DNA of 15,559 nt from Dimargaris cristalligena. Lineage: Eukaryota > Kickxellomycota > Dimargaritomycetes > Dimargaritales > Dimargaritaceae. The position numbers and the translations under genes are program-made. The notes under the pieces are model-generated. The model saw only the letters and a list, made by a program, of their open reading frames with translations. It ran no database searches and was not told the DNA's origin. Location: assembly GCA_027576995.1 (NCBI GenBank), contig JANBQC010000636.1, forward strand, positions 1 through 15,559. Direction: 5' to 3'. This document shows positions 1 through 11,570 of the stretch, one piece after another; position 1 is the first letter of the stretch, and the number at the start of each line of letters is the position of its first letter.

Positions 1-97
1 TCCGGTCAGGGGCAGGGGTGCATTACAGTCAAGGGTATAAAATATAATAATAGAAAAAACAATATAGTAATGAAAATAGAGGAAAAATGACCATACT

Positions 98-138
98 CGT
101 CAGGGGCAGGGGCAGGGGCTCATTCACTCGTCAGGGGC
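98..138 (+). repeat. CAGGGG tandem repeat with G-quadruplex potential
   Basis: The motif CGTCAGGGGC occurs at 98-107 and again at 129-138. Between them the CAGGGG unit repeats, so four runs of GGGG are present (103-106, 109-112, 115-118, 133-136). A further related copy, GTCAGGGGCAGGGG, lies at 5-18 and, like the second copy, is followed within a few bases by CATT. This is G-rich sequence inside an otherwise A-rich stretch. Three of the G runs are separated by only two bases, which permits G-quadruplex formation on this strand. Function is unknown; it could be the end of a larger repeat cut by the window edge. Confidence 0.6.
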
Positions 139-950
139 GTACTTCTGATAACTGCAAAAAATAGATAAAAATAAAAGTAGGTAAAAAATGTGGTAAGTTC
201 ACCACATACCCATTGGTATAACAAAAACAAAAGATTAAAAGGTATAAATGAACTTATAATAGGTTAAAGGAATGGCTGATACTCATTGATAGAGTACAGC
301 AAGGGTATAAATGTGATACTCAGAAAAATAAACCAATCAAAAAAAAAATATAATCATTGTATAACAATAATAACTTCTAAAAAGGGAAAACTTAGGCTAG
401 CAGCACCAATTCCTTGACTAATCACCTAAATATGGATGGTGGTTTCAATAAAAGAGGAAAAATAAATAAGATAATGGCAAATACTACTATAGCTGTTTGG
501 CTATATCACAACAGTACTATGATTTTGGGTTGTATATAAAATTCTAAAACAGACAACCAATGTGTATGCATGGTTCTATGTATTTTGAATGGCAAAAAAT
601 ATGGCTAATAAAATTACAAGTATAACCAAAGAAAAATGTTACAATATAGCCAAGGTGATACATGCACTGATACACTCACTAAAAGAATTATGCAACACTA
701 CATTTTATTAATTGAACTATTTTAAAGATACTATCAGTAGGAGGGAAATCAGAATCAGTCAATTATAGCCCTCCTTTGAACTAACATCTGCATGCTATAA
801 ATTCACTTAGTACACCTTCTGTTGGCTTCCATTCCTGTAGATATGTAATTGTATGATAGAAACTGTTAAGCAAGCATCATGGAATATGACGAGCATCATA
901 ATTACACATTGAGTATAGAACTAATGGTCACATTCTAGTGCAACCGAGGG

Positions 951-1133
951 AGGCCACCACCAGTTGGAGGTGAGAGGCTGATCCCCTCCATAGCACTACA
1001 CACCTGAGTAAGGGAAACCATCAGGACTATGGAGTGGCCTACCTACCTCCCCCACTCGAGGAGGGCACCTCTACCCCACTGGCACAAGAACAATACCTCA
1101 TCCCAGAGGAATAAAAACGTACTGCCTCGAGTG
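951..1133. other. GC-rich island with nested inverted repeats
   Basis: This block is clearly richer in G and C than the flanking AT-rich DNA and contains several perfect short inverted repeats. AGGCCAC (951-957) pairs with GTGGCCT (1034-1040). CTCCATAG (986-993) pairs with CTATGGAG (1027-1034), so on the 3' side the two arms are contiguous. CACTCGAGG (1053-1061) pairs with CCTCGAGTG (1125-1133). Together they allow a branched fold with two domains. No open frame of note covers it and no known RNA motif was recognised. It may be a structured noncoding RNA, a fragment of a transposable element, or chance. Confidence 0.3.
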
Positions 1134-1603
1134 ACCAGCTATGGTTCTTTATCTTTGAAATAAATATTATTCTCTATAGTGCAATCTTCTTATCATTCTG
1201 CATCCAGCCCTACCCGTCCTCTACAGTTACAATAATACCCCATATTACATATTCGGCAACTCAGCTTGTTGAAATAAATCTACCCCCCCCCTGCATTACC
1301 ATGGCCAGTAGGTTACAAATATACATTGTCAGCTGTGCCATATGCCCTGTTAAGTACTATTACTGATGTTTTTCACATATAAACTCCTTCATGACAAAAA
1401 TGGCCTGTGTCTCAAAATGAAGGGAGTGGGACCTATCAGAAATGCTAGTTCTGCTGATTGAGCCTAATGGAATTTAATGCGTAAGATCGTACAGTACACC
1501 AAACGCCGAGATGATCTAAAAAGAGACTGCTATTATTAGAAAAAAATATAGATGGTGCTATCAAAATATTGCAAAGGTCAGGGAAGCTAACGACAAAAGG
1601 GAG

Positions 1604-1628
1604 TATATATATATATATATATATATAT
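1604..1628. repeat. TA dinucleotide microsatellite
   Basis: An uninterrupted alternating TA tract of 25 bases (about 12 units) lies roughly 170 bases beyond the MCM3 stop codon. It is a simple-sequence repeat, likely length-polymorphic and prone to slippage. Confidence 0.95.
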
Positions 1629-1796
1629 CAGATTATGATAAGCGCACACAAGATTAAACCACATCACTGAGAATCCATGCAGGGTATAAACCTACCACCA
1701 CCTGGGCCAATAAAATAAAACAAACAGTGAGATTTAGAATAATGGATGTGTTCTAGTCAAACTTATAGTGAACGGCCAATTAGTAAAAAGGGACAC

Positions 1797-4603
<2,807 letters not shown>

Positions 4604-5875
4604 GCTGCTGATAATTTGTTAAGGAATCGGAACGAGTATGTTATGTACAGGGGCGCAGGATTGGCGAGGCGATGCTAATATAGTTAGCCGTATAGTAGGG
4701 GTTGGTAGTTTAAACGAGGCGATAGTAAGCTAGCGCCACTTCAAGGTGCAAATGGACACGACGGCTTAGAAAATAAATGGAGTGGTGGGTTAAGGTGTAA
4801 AGTGCGGAATCAATAACAAGAACCGGGCCAAAAGTAAAGAGTGTGTGCCGTGGAGCTGGGCGTGGTCGGTGAACCGCAGACTGAGCAGGGCCTTGTTGAT
4901 GGTATTAGCTAGCTCTCAATTTTAATAACCAACCCATTATGAAAACTGTAGTGGAAAGTACAGCACCACTCAGAAATTCAGGGACCATTGATTCCCGTCA
5001 ATCTAAGCCAGCTCTGTTTTTGGATTGGCTTGACATTCTTTGGTAAACAATCCGAAAACCATAACAACCCATTGTGGTCATGTGATCTGCCATACTTACA
5101 ATGTAACGGGCTATACCCAAGGTATGAGAGGGAGAGCATGGCAGTTGCCAACCTTTATAGCTAGATAGTCTGTGCATGCTATGCCAGCCTTTAGACATTG
5201 GTCAGTTTTCCCGACAGGTCCTATTAATGGGTCTACGCATATCCTAGCCTTTCCACAGATACCCCGCCTCTACATTTCTTGGGGTTTTAAGCCGACTCTG
5301 GGCGTAATATTCCAGGCCCATTCCTCGGGTACATACTAATCCTTACTTGCTCAAGGATCGAATGTTAGGTTATTGAATTTGCGGGTGGACCTTCTAATTG
5401 GGTTTTAGGTTAAGGGCAAGTGGCTACAGTGGTTGGCATGAAGATAGTCGCGAGTGAGCCAATTCAAAAATAATGTCAGCAACATCCAGGTGCTCATATA
5501 TACTTCATGAGGAGATAGAGCCCAGCATTGATCAGCAGGTATGGGCAAGGTACCGGACACGCGTTAATTAGCTGTTATTCGATTTCGACAATGCCATACT
5601 ATACCCATATACTTATCGTATACACAACGGCTCTACAAGAGATAATGTTGCTATATTTATATTTATTATTTCAACTAGGACGTATATTGGCTCGCATTAA
5701 ATAGCCGCAGTATAGTGTATTTGAGCTACTCGTACGCAGGACTGTCCAAATCCCCCACTGATACTCAAAAAGGTGAACCTAAGGCGGAAGTTGGAAATGG
5801 TAGAATGTCGCGCCGTACGTCACGATATAGCCAAATATATCTGATTCCAAAAAAGAAAAATGCGACGGTATTCCT
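4604..5875. other. Intergenic region between the aminopeptidase 3' end and MCM3 5' end
   Basis: Both neighbours are on the minus strand, so this stretch holds the aminopeptidase 3' untranslated region and the MCM3 promoter. A 66-codon frame on the minus strand near 4998-5198 has no recognisable features and is not called. An MluI-type ACGCGT, the core of the yeast G1/S box found at many replication genes, is present at 5559-5564. It is about 955 bases from the MCM3 start and single, so it is not good evidence of cell-cycle control. No clear TATA box was identified near 4603. Confidence 0.6.
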
Positions 5876-8083
5876 TTAAGCCGTCAGACCACGGATGTAT
5901 TCAATAAGAGCTCGAGTGGGTCGACCTGTCAGTGATAGATATCAGATAGTTATAGCATTACAATGTGCAAAAATATATAATAGGGCCAATAGTATCAAAT
6001 AGGTGTTAGATATGCTCTCCTAAGGCCATTAATCAGGATACACATATTATAACAACTATGCTAACAGTCTATAAAATACCCATAAAACCGCCCCTAATCA
6101 GATACCCATAAATGTGAATAGAAAAGATCGCGTTCTAATCCCAAACCAAACGCCTGGGAAAATACAATGACCAATGGAAGGATTGTAGTAGTGTACTTAC
6201 CGGTCATGCCCTTGTGGTGATAACCCTCGTCACTCTTGTCATCCATACTGCCGGCCATATCAATGTGAGCATATTCACGGGGTTGGCCTTGAGACTCCAC
6301 CCGGTGGTCCTGGTTCTCCTGGGTAATCAGCGAGTCGAGACTCTCTTCGGCCTTAGATGATGAAGAAGCGGGCGCGTCGGGCTGGACAAACTCATTCAGG
6401 AACATCGCCGCGGTACTGGCCCCGGCACCACGTCCGGCCGAGATATTGGCTAAATCAGCCATACGGGAACCCAATATAGCTTGGCGGTACTCCGGGTGCA
6501 TAGGCATCCGCCAGAGAAGCTCGTGGGTGGCAGTACTGGCTTGGTGCAAAGCCGCCCACTGAGCGTCCGAGTTGGTAAACACGCCGGTGTAGGTAGATCC
6601 GAGGGCGACCATCATGGCGCCCGTCAGCGTGGCTACATCCACCACCCGGGGAGGATCGTACGTAGTGCACATGTAGTGAAGGGCATCGGCCAAAATGAGC
6701 CGGCCTTCTGCGTCGGTGTTGAGGACTTCCACGGTTTTACCATTGCGGGCGGTCAGCACATCACCCGGCTTGACGGCCCGGCCATCGGGCATATTCTCAC
6801 ACAGGGGTACGACACAGGTCGCATTAACGGGCACACCCTGACGAGCTAGGCCGTACATGGTTGCCACGACGCAGGCCGCCCCACCCATATCACCCTTCAT
6901 GTCCTCCATACCCTGCCAGGGCTTAATATCGATACCGCCCGAATCGAATGTCACACCTTTGCCAACCAGGCCAATGTCCACACCCGACTTTTGGGTATTG
7001 CCCCGGTATTCAATTTCGAGGAAACGCAGCGGTTCCTCGGATCCCCGGGATACGCCCAGAAAGAGACCCATCTTCTGGGCTTCGGCCCACGCCTGATCGC
7101 GGACATGGATAGTGATGTGATTCAAGGAACCCAAATGCTGCACGACCTCTTCGCAGAATTTAGTGGGGGTCATGAGGTTGGCCGGGGTGTCAGCCCACCG
7201 GCGGGCTAGGTTCTGGGCCTCCCCACTGATCATGCCCTGGTCGAACGCAGGCGTAGCTTGGGTCGAAGGGGTGAGTGGAGAGTCTGGGGTACAGGCGACG
7301 GGTACAACCGCCACTCCCGACTGGTCTCCGTTATCCTTCGTCGACTTGGATTTGGCGTAGGTATGGTCAAACAGGGCCAAGGCGGTCGCCTCGCCCGCGG
7401 CCCGGCTCTGCTCCTGGGGGGCAATTACACCAATGCGGCGACCACCCTGTTTCTTTAGGGACTTGACGCCACCGGCAACCTTTCGGGTTGGATAGATGGA
7501 AATAGAGGAATGAGGTGATAATTAATAAAATGGAATCATATGTCAGGGTAGGAGAGATCCATGGAAAGTGAGGGGCGATTGCCCGATGTCGGAAAATATC
7601 ATATAAAGGGACAGTTACCTGTCATAATCGCTGGAGCACCAGGTGCTGCTCGGATCAATCATAGTAGCGCTGGTTACTTACCGCCGTGCGCATCTTTTCA
7701 GCGAGCTCGTCAGAGGTTTGGGGCCGGTTGGCGGGGGATAGGCCAAGGCCCACCAGGGCCACCCGGGTCACGTTTTGGTAGGACGAGTCCACGCCAGTGG
7801 AATTGGCAGTCCCCAAGTGGGGATAGACGACGGTGCATTCACCAGCCTTGGCCTTTCCACCCGAGGCCTGGTTCTGTTGGGTGATTTGATCCACGAGAGC
7901 CCGAGGCAAAAGGCGGCTTAACTGGGCGTCCAAAGGGTCATGGCGGTGGACGGGGACGACGAGACTGTCAATATGGCCGGCGCCGGACGAAGTGGCATAC
8001 GAGGCTCGCGAGAATAAGGTGGAAGGGAGTCTCCGCTGGAGAGCAACGCGGGTCACGCGAAGGTGAGTAAGAAGTAGCGGCAT
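5876..8083 (-). CDS. Leucyl aminopeptidase, peptidase family M17 (three exons), probably mitochondrial
   Basis: This is a two-metal exopeptidase that removes N-terminal residues, normally as a hexamer. Exons are 8083-7682, 7479-6201 and 5925-5876, giving 576 residues. The M17 signature NTDAEGRL lies at 388-395. Metal and catalytic residues all seem intact: K308 and D313 (GKGVTFDSGG), K320, D331 (GDMGGA), D390, E392 and R394. The product ends GMTGRPTRALIEY plus a short tail, the usual family end. The first ATG in the open frame is at 8083; the frame upstream offers only a TTG. The first 33 residues hold six arginines and no acids and end RASYATSS, typical of a mitochondrial presequence. The base at -3 of the ATG is C, a weak context. 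An acidic, serine-rich insertion (about 502-535) is unusual. Related animal enzymes are called LAP3. Family is certain; compartment is inferred. Confidence 0.95.
5926..6200 (-). other. Phase-1 intron 2 of the aminopeptidase gene
   Basis: The donor GTAAGT (6200-6195) follows the first base of the glycine codon in GMTG. The acceptor CTGACAG ends at 5926. Splicing restores G-RPTRALIEYIRGLTA and a TAA stop, matching the family C-terminus. Without splicing the frame runs on for about 35 residues of unrelated hydrophobic sequence to 6094. The intron is 275 bases and the exon after it only 50 bases. Confidence 0.92.
7480..7681 (-). other. Phase-0 intron 1 of the aminopeptidase gene
   Basis: The donor is GTAAGT (7681-7676) directly after codons for EKMRTA. 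The acceptor is CGAAAG, ending at 7480, and exon 2 continues VAGGVKSLKKQGGRRIGV. The joined stretch matches the start of the helix and strand that precede the peptidase domain in M17 enzymes. The intron is 202 bases long with a pyrimidine-rich 3' part. A later in-frame AG (before SLKKQG) is possible but would delete five conserved-looking residues. Confidence 0.85.
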
Positions 8084-8504
8084 GGGTGATAAGGCTAGGT
8101 AGCGAGGAAGGAATGGGGGGGCTGGAACCAAATAAAGGCGAGTAAGTGGGTTTATTGAAGGCAAGGTGGAGGTGAGGAATAACTATGAACTACCAGCTCG
8201 TTATCTCTACTCGAGATTTCTGCAGGAGCGAATGGGGGGGCCTGGGTGCTGCGTATGAACTGTAGGGCTGTGGTGGGGTGGTTGGCTGACGGGTAATCAG
8301 TAGTCAGCAAGTGGTCCATTCTTCAACCTTAGTGGGCGATTGGGCTTGTAACTATCCCTTACCAGCAACCGCAGGCTTCGATAGTCACTCTAGAGGTAGG
8401 AGGCGCTGGAGCTAATTAGAACATGGAACTGTTCGTTTGCTTCGGAACCTTGCCGACTCTTTTCCCCCTTTACTTACTACCCGTTTCCGTTTTTTTTATT
8501 CCCC

Positions 8505-8518
8505 GCTAACTTCTCCAG
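8505..8518 (+). promoter_or_regulatory. Possible 3' splice site in the ALG11 5' leader
   Basis: GCTAAC (8505-8510), a good match to the fungal branch-point consensus CTRAY, is followed immediately by TTCTCCAG (8511-8518), with a strong pyrimidine tract upstream. This would end an intron in the 5' untranslated region about 100 bases before the ATG. No donor was pinned down, and the tract could instead be a core-promoter element. Confidence 0.3.
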
Positions 8519-8526
8519 TCACGACA

Positions 8527-8535
8527 TTGACTCAT
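8527..8535 (+). promoter_or_regulatory. Possible bZIP (Gcn4/AP-1 type) site TTGACTCAT
   Basis: The palindromic core TGACTCA lies about 80 bases upstream of the ALG11 ATG and is also within the shared promoter of the aminopeptidase. In ascomycetes this is the Gcn4 binding core, which controls amino-acid starvation genes and would make sense for a peptidase. A single 7-base match has a real chance of being coincidental. Confidence 0.3.
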
Positions 8536-8616
8536 CCGGGCAACTCCGGCTGCCCCAACCTCCCCGTTAGTGCGGACCATTCTAGTCAATAGGCCTCTCC
8601 TCCCTTCAAAGCGGCC

Positions 8617-10429
8617 ATGTTCGTCGACGGCCAGACTCTTCTTATTGCGCTCCTCTATGTGTGTCTAAGTGCCATTCCACTGGGCTACCTGGCCTTTAGC
8701 TATGCCCGCTTCCAGCTCCGTGACTGCACCGCCGATTATCACGACCGGCTAACCGCCGAGACGGCTTCAACGGACACCAGCCCCGACCCCGAAGAAACCC
8801 AACCGCCCACTTTGGTTGGGTTTTTTCACCCATACTGTAACGCCGGGGGCGGCGGGGAGCGGGTGCTTTGGACTGCTTTGGAGGCTATGCAGAACCGGTA
8901 TCCCCATTTCCGATTCGTCGTGTATACCGGGGATACCCAGTGCACCAAGCACGGAATCCTAGAGCGAGTGGCGGCCCACTTTGACATTTCGTTGGATGAA
9001 TCCCGCATAGAGTTTATATTTCTGAATCGCCGATACCTCGTTGCCGACGACTATTACCGGCGGTGCACCTTAGTAGCCCAGAGTGCCGGCTCCGTGGGTC
9101 TGGGCTGGGAGGCCCTTCAGCAAGTTGTCCCTGATGTGTTTATCGACACCATGGGCTATGCCTTTACGTACCCCTTGGTCAAGTGGCTTACAGGTGTGCC
9201 GGTAATAGCCTATGTGCACTATCCAACGATCAGTACGGATATGATGCAACGCTTACCTGTGCAGGCAGGCACTGGGCCTGGTGGAGTTCTCGCGACCTTT
9301 CATTCCTTGCGTACCCGGGGGTTAGCCCACGCCAAATTGATTTACTACCGACTATTTGCACATCTCTACGGCTGGGCGGGCTCCTACGCGGACGTGGTCA
9401 TGGTCAATTCCACCTGGACCCACAATCACATCGCGTCCATTTGGCCTGCGGCACCATCCCCTCACACGGTGTACCCACCCTGCGACATTCAAGCCTTCCA
9501 GGATTTCTCCCTCACTGGCCGCCAACGCGTCATCATCTCGGTGGCCCAATTCCGCCCCGAAAAAAACCACGTCCTGCAGATTACGGCGTTCGCCCTTTAC
9601 CGTCGGACCTATCCCGATGCAGCGGAAGATACCCGGCTGATTCTACTTGGTAGCAGTCGGAACCAAGGGGACGAGGATCGGATCAATGCCTTGCGTCGCC
9701 TGGCCAATGAGCTCGGGATAGCCGATTCCGTCCATTTTGTAATCAATGCCTCTTTCCCAGAACTCAAGGACCATCTGGCCCGTGCCTCCATCGGTATCCA
9801 TACCATGCGGGAAGAGCACTTTGGCATCGGTATCGTTGAATATATGGTAAGGTGCTTTTGTTGTCTCTGTTTGTGGTGGTTGGGCTCGTATAGCGCTAGT
9901 TCATGAAATTATACAATTGGTATTCCTTTATGTTATCCTACTGAGTACTAATCTATACTAACTGTCTGAAATACGGGAATATCCTCCTTATGCACGTACC
10001 CTTTGTCGACTTCGCATTTTCTAGGCAGCGGGTTTGCTTTCCATTGCCCATTGCTCGGGCGGTCCGAAATTGGACATTATCCAACCCTACCCGGTGGTGT
10101 CCACCAAACCAGCCCATCTGCTGTTCAGTGGACAACCCTCGGGGATCAAGGCCCTCGATTCCCCCAAAGCCTCAGGAAGTCCCGCGCTGCCCGATTCACC
10201 ACACCCCTCTAAACCAGCTTCCGGTTTCTTGGCTACCACGGAACAAGAGTACGCCGAATGTCTCCATTACTGCCTCGATGTTCTCACTGATGAACAACGC
10301 CTTAGTATCCGCCAGGAGGCTCGTCGTTCGGCCCATGACCGGTTTTCCCAGACGAAATTCTGCGACTCATGGCGTCGGCTTCTAAACCCGACTTTGTCGG
10401 ACCTCACTCCCTATATGGAGCGATCATGA
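8617..10429 (+). CDS. ALG11: GDP-Man:Man3GlcNAc2-PP-dolichol alpha-1,2-mannosyltransferase ALG11 (two exons)
   Basis: ALG11 adds the fourth and fifth mannoses, in alpha-1,2 linkage, to the lipid-linked N-glycan precursor on the cytosolic face of the ER. Exons 8617-9846 and 10025-10429 give 544 residues, close to the length of the yeast enzyme. A hydrophobic N-terminal segment (about 7-28) is the expected membrane anchor. Diagnostic blocks are FHPYCNAGGGGERVLW (70-85), AYVHYPTIS (198-206), MVNSTWT (262-268), QFRPEKNH (311-318), and the GT4-family E-X7-E pair E400 and E408 in REEHFGIGIVEYM. Exon 2 supplies AAGLLSIAHCSGGPKLDII, part of the sugar-nucleotide half. A proline- and serine-rich insertion of about 45 residues (431-476) separates this from GFLA, where the human protein has only a short loop. 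The ATG has G at -3. Family is certain. Confidence 0.96.
9847..10024 (+). other. Phase-0 intron of ALG11
   Basis: The donor GTAAGG starts at 9847 directly after the codon for M410 in EYM. The acceptor TTTTCTAG ends at 10024. Joining gives EYM-AAGLLSIAHCSGGPKLD, which matches the conserved EYMAAG block of the family. The intron is 178 bases long. Unspliced, the frame ends at a TGA at 9904-9906. Confidence 0.95.
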
Positions 10430-10732
10430 TTCCCCCACTATCCCGTCTCCAAAACTGATACATGGGTCATTTTACCCAGTCACCCCTTTCCTAATATCTA
10501 CAGCATGGTCGGAGGAATTTTTCCTCTTTATTCAAAATTTTTACTATATTTTGTGTATCTAATATACCTGTTGCTAACGCAGGGCGGTTGTGTAGTGGTA
10601 ACGTTGTATATCTTAAATATGAAAAATGCCCAACCCAGATAAATAGCCGATAACCCGATTAATGATACAAGTATTGATGGTTTATGAATTTGCCCGCCAT
10701 TACTATATGCGTATCATTTAAAGTCATAAACA
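10430..10732. other. ALG11 3' flank, no gene seen
   Basis: AT-rich sequence with T-rich stretches near 10519-10560 that may hold the ALG11 polyadenylation region. No canonical AATAAA was found close to the stop. No reading frame or structured RNA is recognised. Confidence 0.5.
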
Positions 10733-11131
10733 ATGGGATTAGTGTTCACCCGCATGGTATTAAAGACATTTTGTAGTGACAGCCACTAATGCCTTTTCAG
10801 ATTAAGGACATTAAAGAAGTCATCCTGGGAATTTCGGACCAATTCTTCTCAGTCGGATATAGTGCTATCTTAATCTTACGCCCTTCCATCTTCAAACCAC
10901 TATTCACATCTGTTAAATCTCCGCATATGTAGTGTCGTGAAACGGCCACATACTAGCTTTGAATATCCGGGTATCAGTTCAGCTGATGAATACTATGATA
11001 AATCGACGATTGTCGATTATTTGAATGATGGTAAATGTTATGGTACTTTTTGTGGATATTTCCAAATTTCGGAAAATCTATGTCCCGACCGTTACGTTCA
11101 AAATTGGTTTATTAACCATGTGCAATGCTGA
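10733..11131 (+). pseudogene. Possible orphan spliced locus or decayed gene fragment
   Basis: CACTAAT followed by GCCTTTTCAG, ending at 10800, is a near-ideal fungal branch point and 3' splice site. It opens a 43-codon frame from 10801 (IKDIKEVILGISDQFFSVGY and onward) to a TAG at 10930-10932. An ATG at 10733 followed by eight codons and a GTATTA donor at 10757 could supply a first exon in the correct phase, with a 44-base intron. From about 10874 a second frame is open to a TGA at 11129-11131; it has no ATG and includes KCYGTFCGYF. The two frames abut with a shift, as in a frameshifted gene. No homology is recognised, and AT-rich random sequence could produce all of this. Confidence 0.2.
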
Positions 11132-11319
11132 TTATATGACGTTAATTTTAAATGTATAATGTAATTTGGCATATCTAAACGGTTGTCTTGCGACCCTGGT
11201 TTAAGAGTCCTCTTCAAAACAGATTGTGATGTTCTGTGTACACCATTTCTTTCCTTTTACGATTGATAAACCAATTGTAATATATTTGTATTGATAATAA
11301 CAATCGAATCGTAGAAATA

Positions 11320-11472
11320 ATGTCCCACCTATCTCTTGATCCTTCTTATCCGACCAATATCCCTCCCTCTGTCGGCCAAGAGAAGCCCCCCATCGATGTC
11401 AATACGCCCTGTATCAGAGCCCATGATTCCCAGTCGCATACCCAAATCTGGCGCCACGAGTCCCGATCCTGA
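11320..11472 (+). CDS. Small hypothetical reading frame, possibly a first exon or a broken gene
   Basis: An ATG at 11320 with A at -3 opens 50 codons, MSHLSLDPSYPTNIPPSVGQ and onward, ending in TGA at 11470-11472. The block is noticeably more GC-rich than the AT-rich DNA around it, resembling the exons of this genome. A second frame, shifted by one base, stays open from about 11336 to a TGA at 11567-11569 and carries PDPDGNIYKAW. An AATAAA follows at 11571-11576. This could be a small gene with a frame break or an unrecognised intron. No family is recognised, and the case rests only on composition, start context and the downstream signal. Confidence 0.25.
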   Translation: MSHLSLDPSYPTNIPPSVGQEKPPIDVNTPCIRAHDSQSHTQIWRHESRS

Positions 11473-11570
11473 CGGCAACATATATAAAGCATGGATAAAG
11501 AATATGGGAGAGGTTCAACCAAGCTGTATAACGAAAAATCCGTTGGATGAAGTGAATATTACTGGTTGAA

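Larger units (their letters stand above)
1..1796. other. Gene-free AT-rich region left of MCM3
   Basis: No open frame of useful length and no recognisable protein, tRNA or rRNA is visible on either strand. The plus strand is strikingly A-rich in the first 700 bases: sampled 60-base rows starting at 181 and 601 are each about half A, with far less T. A short motif AGGGTATAA (or GGTATAA) recurs near 32, 240, 302 and 1682. Separate entries cover the G-rich repeat, the GC-rich island and the TA microsatellite. A run of nine C lies near 1283-1291. The last bases are presumably the 3' untranslated region of MCM3, but no AATAAA signal is visible on the minus strand just past its stop. Confidence 0.6.
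8084..8616. promoter_or_regulatory. Divergent promoter region between the aminopeptidase and ALG11
   Basis: The two start codons are 533 bases apart and face away from each other, so this region must hold both 5' untranslated regions and promoters. A pyrimidine-rich belt at about 8457-8515 includes eight consecutive T (8490-8497). No convincing TATA box is seen on either side. A possible 5' untranslated-region splice acceptor and a TGACTCA site are listed separately. Whether the two genes are co-regulated cannot be judged from sequence. Confidence 0.6.

Noticed and set aside
4998..5198. 66-codon minus-strand frame between MCM3 and the aminopeptidase
   Set aside because: No recognisable features and no coding-like composition; likely chance.
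5559..5564. ACGCGT as a G1/S cell-cycle box for MCM3
   Set aside because: It is a single 6-base match about 955 bases upstream of the start, and one such hexamer is expected by chance in a few kilobases.
6094..6194. Hydrophobic C-terminal extension of the aminopeptidase (VIVFSQAFGLG and onward) as a membrane anchor
   Set aside because: It is intron read-through after a GTAAGT donor; the conserved ending is on the downstream 50-base exon.
9847..9906. Cysteine-rich ALG11 tail after EYM
   Set aside because: It is translated intron sequence; the conserved AAG block resumes at 10025.
10929..10956. A 28-base intron that would join the two orphan frames near 10930 in phase
   Set aside because: Boundaries GTAG...CTAG keep the frame, but 28 bases is far shorter than the 164 to 275 bases of the supported introns here and below usual fungal minima.
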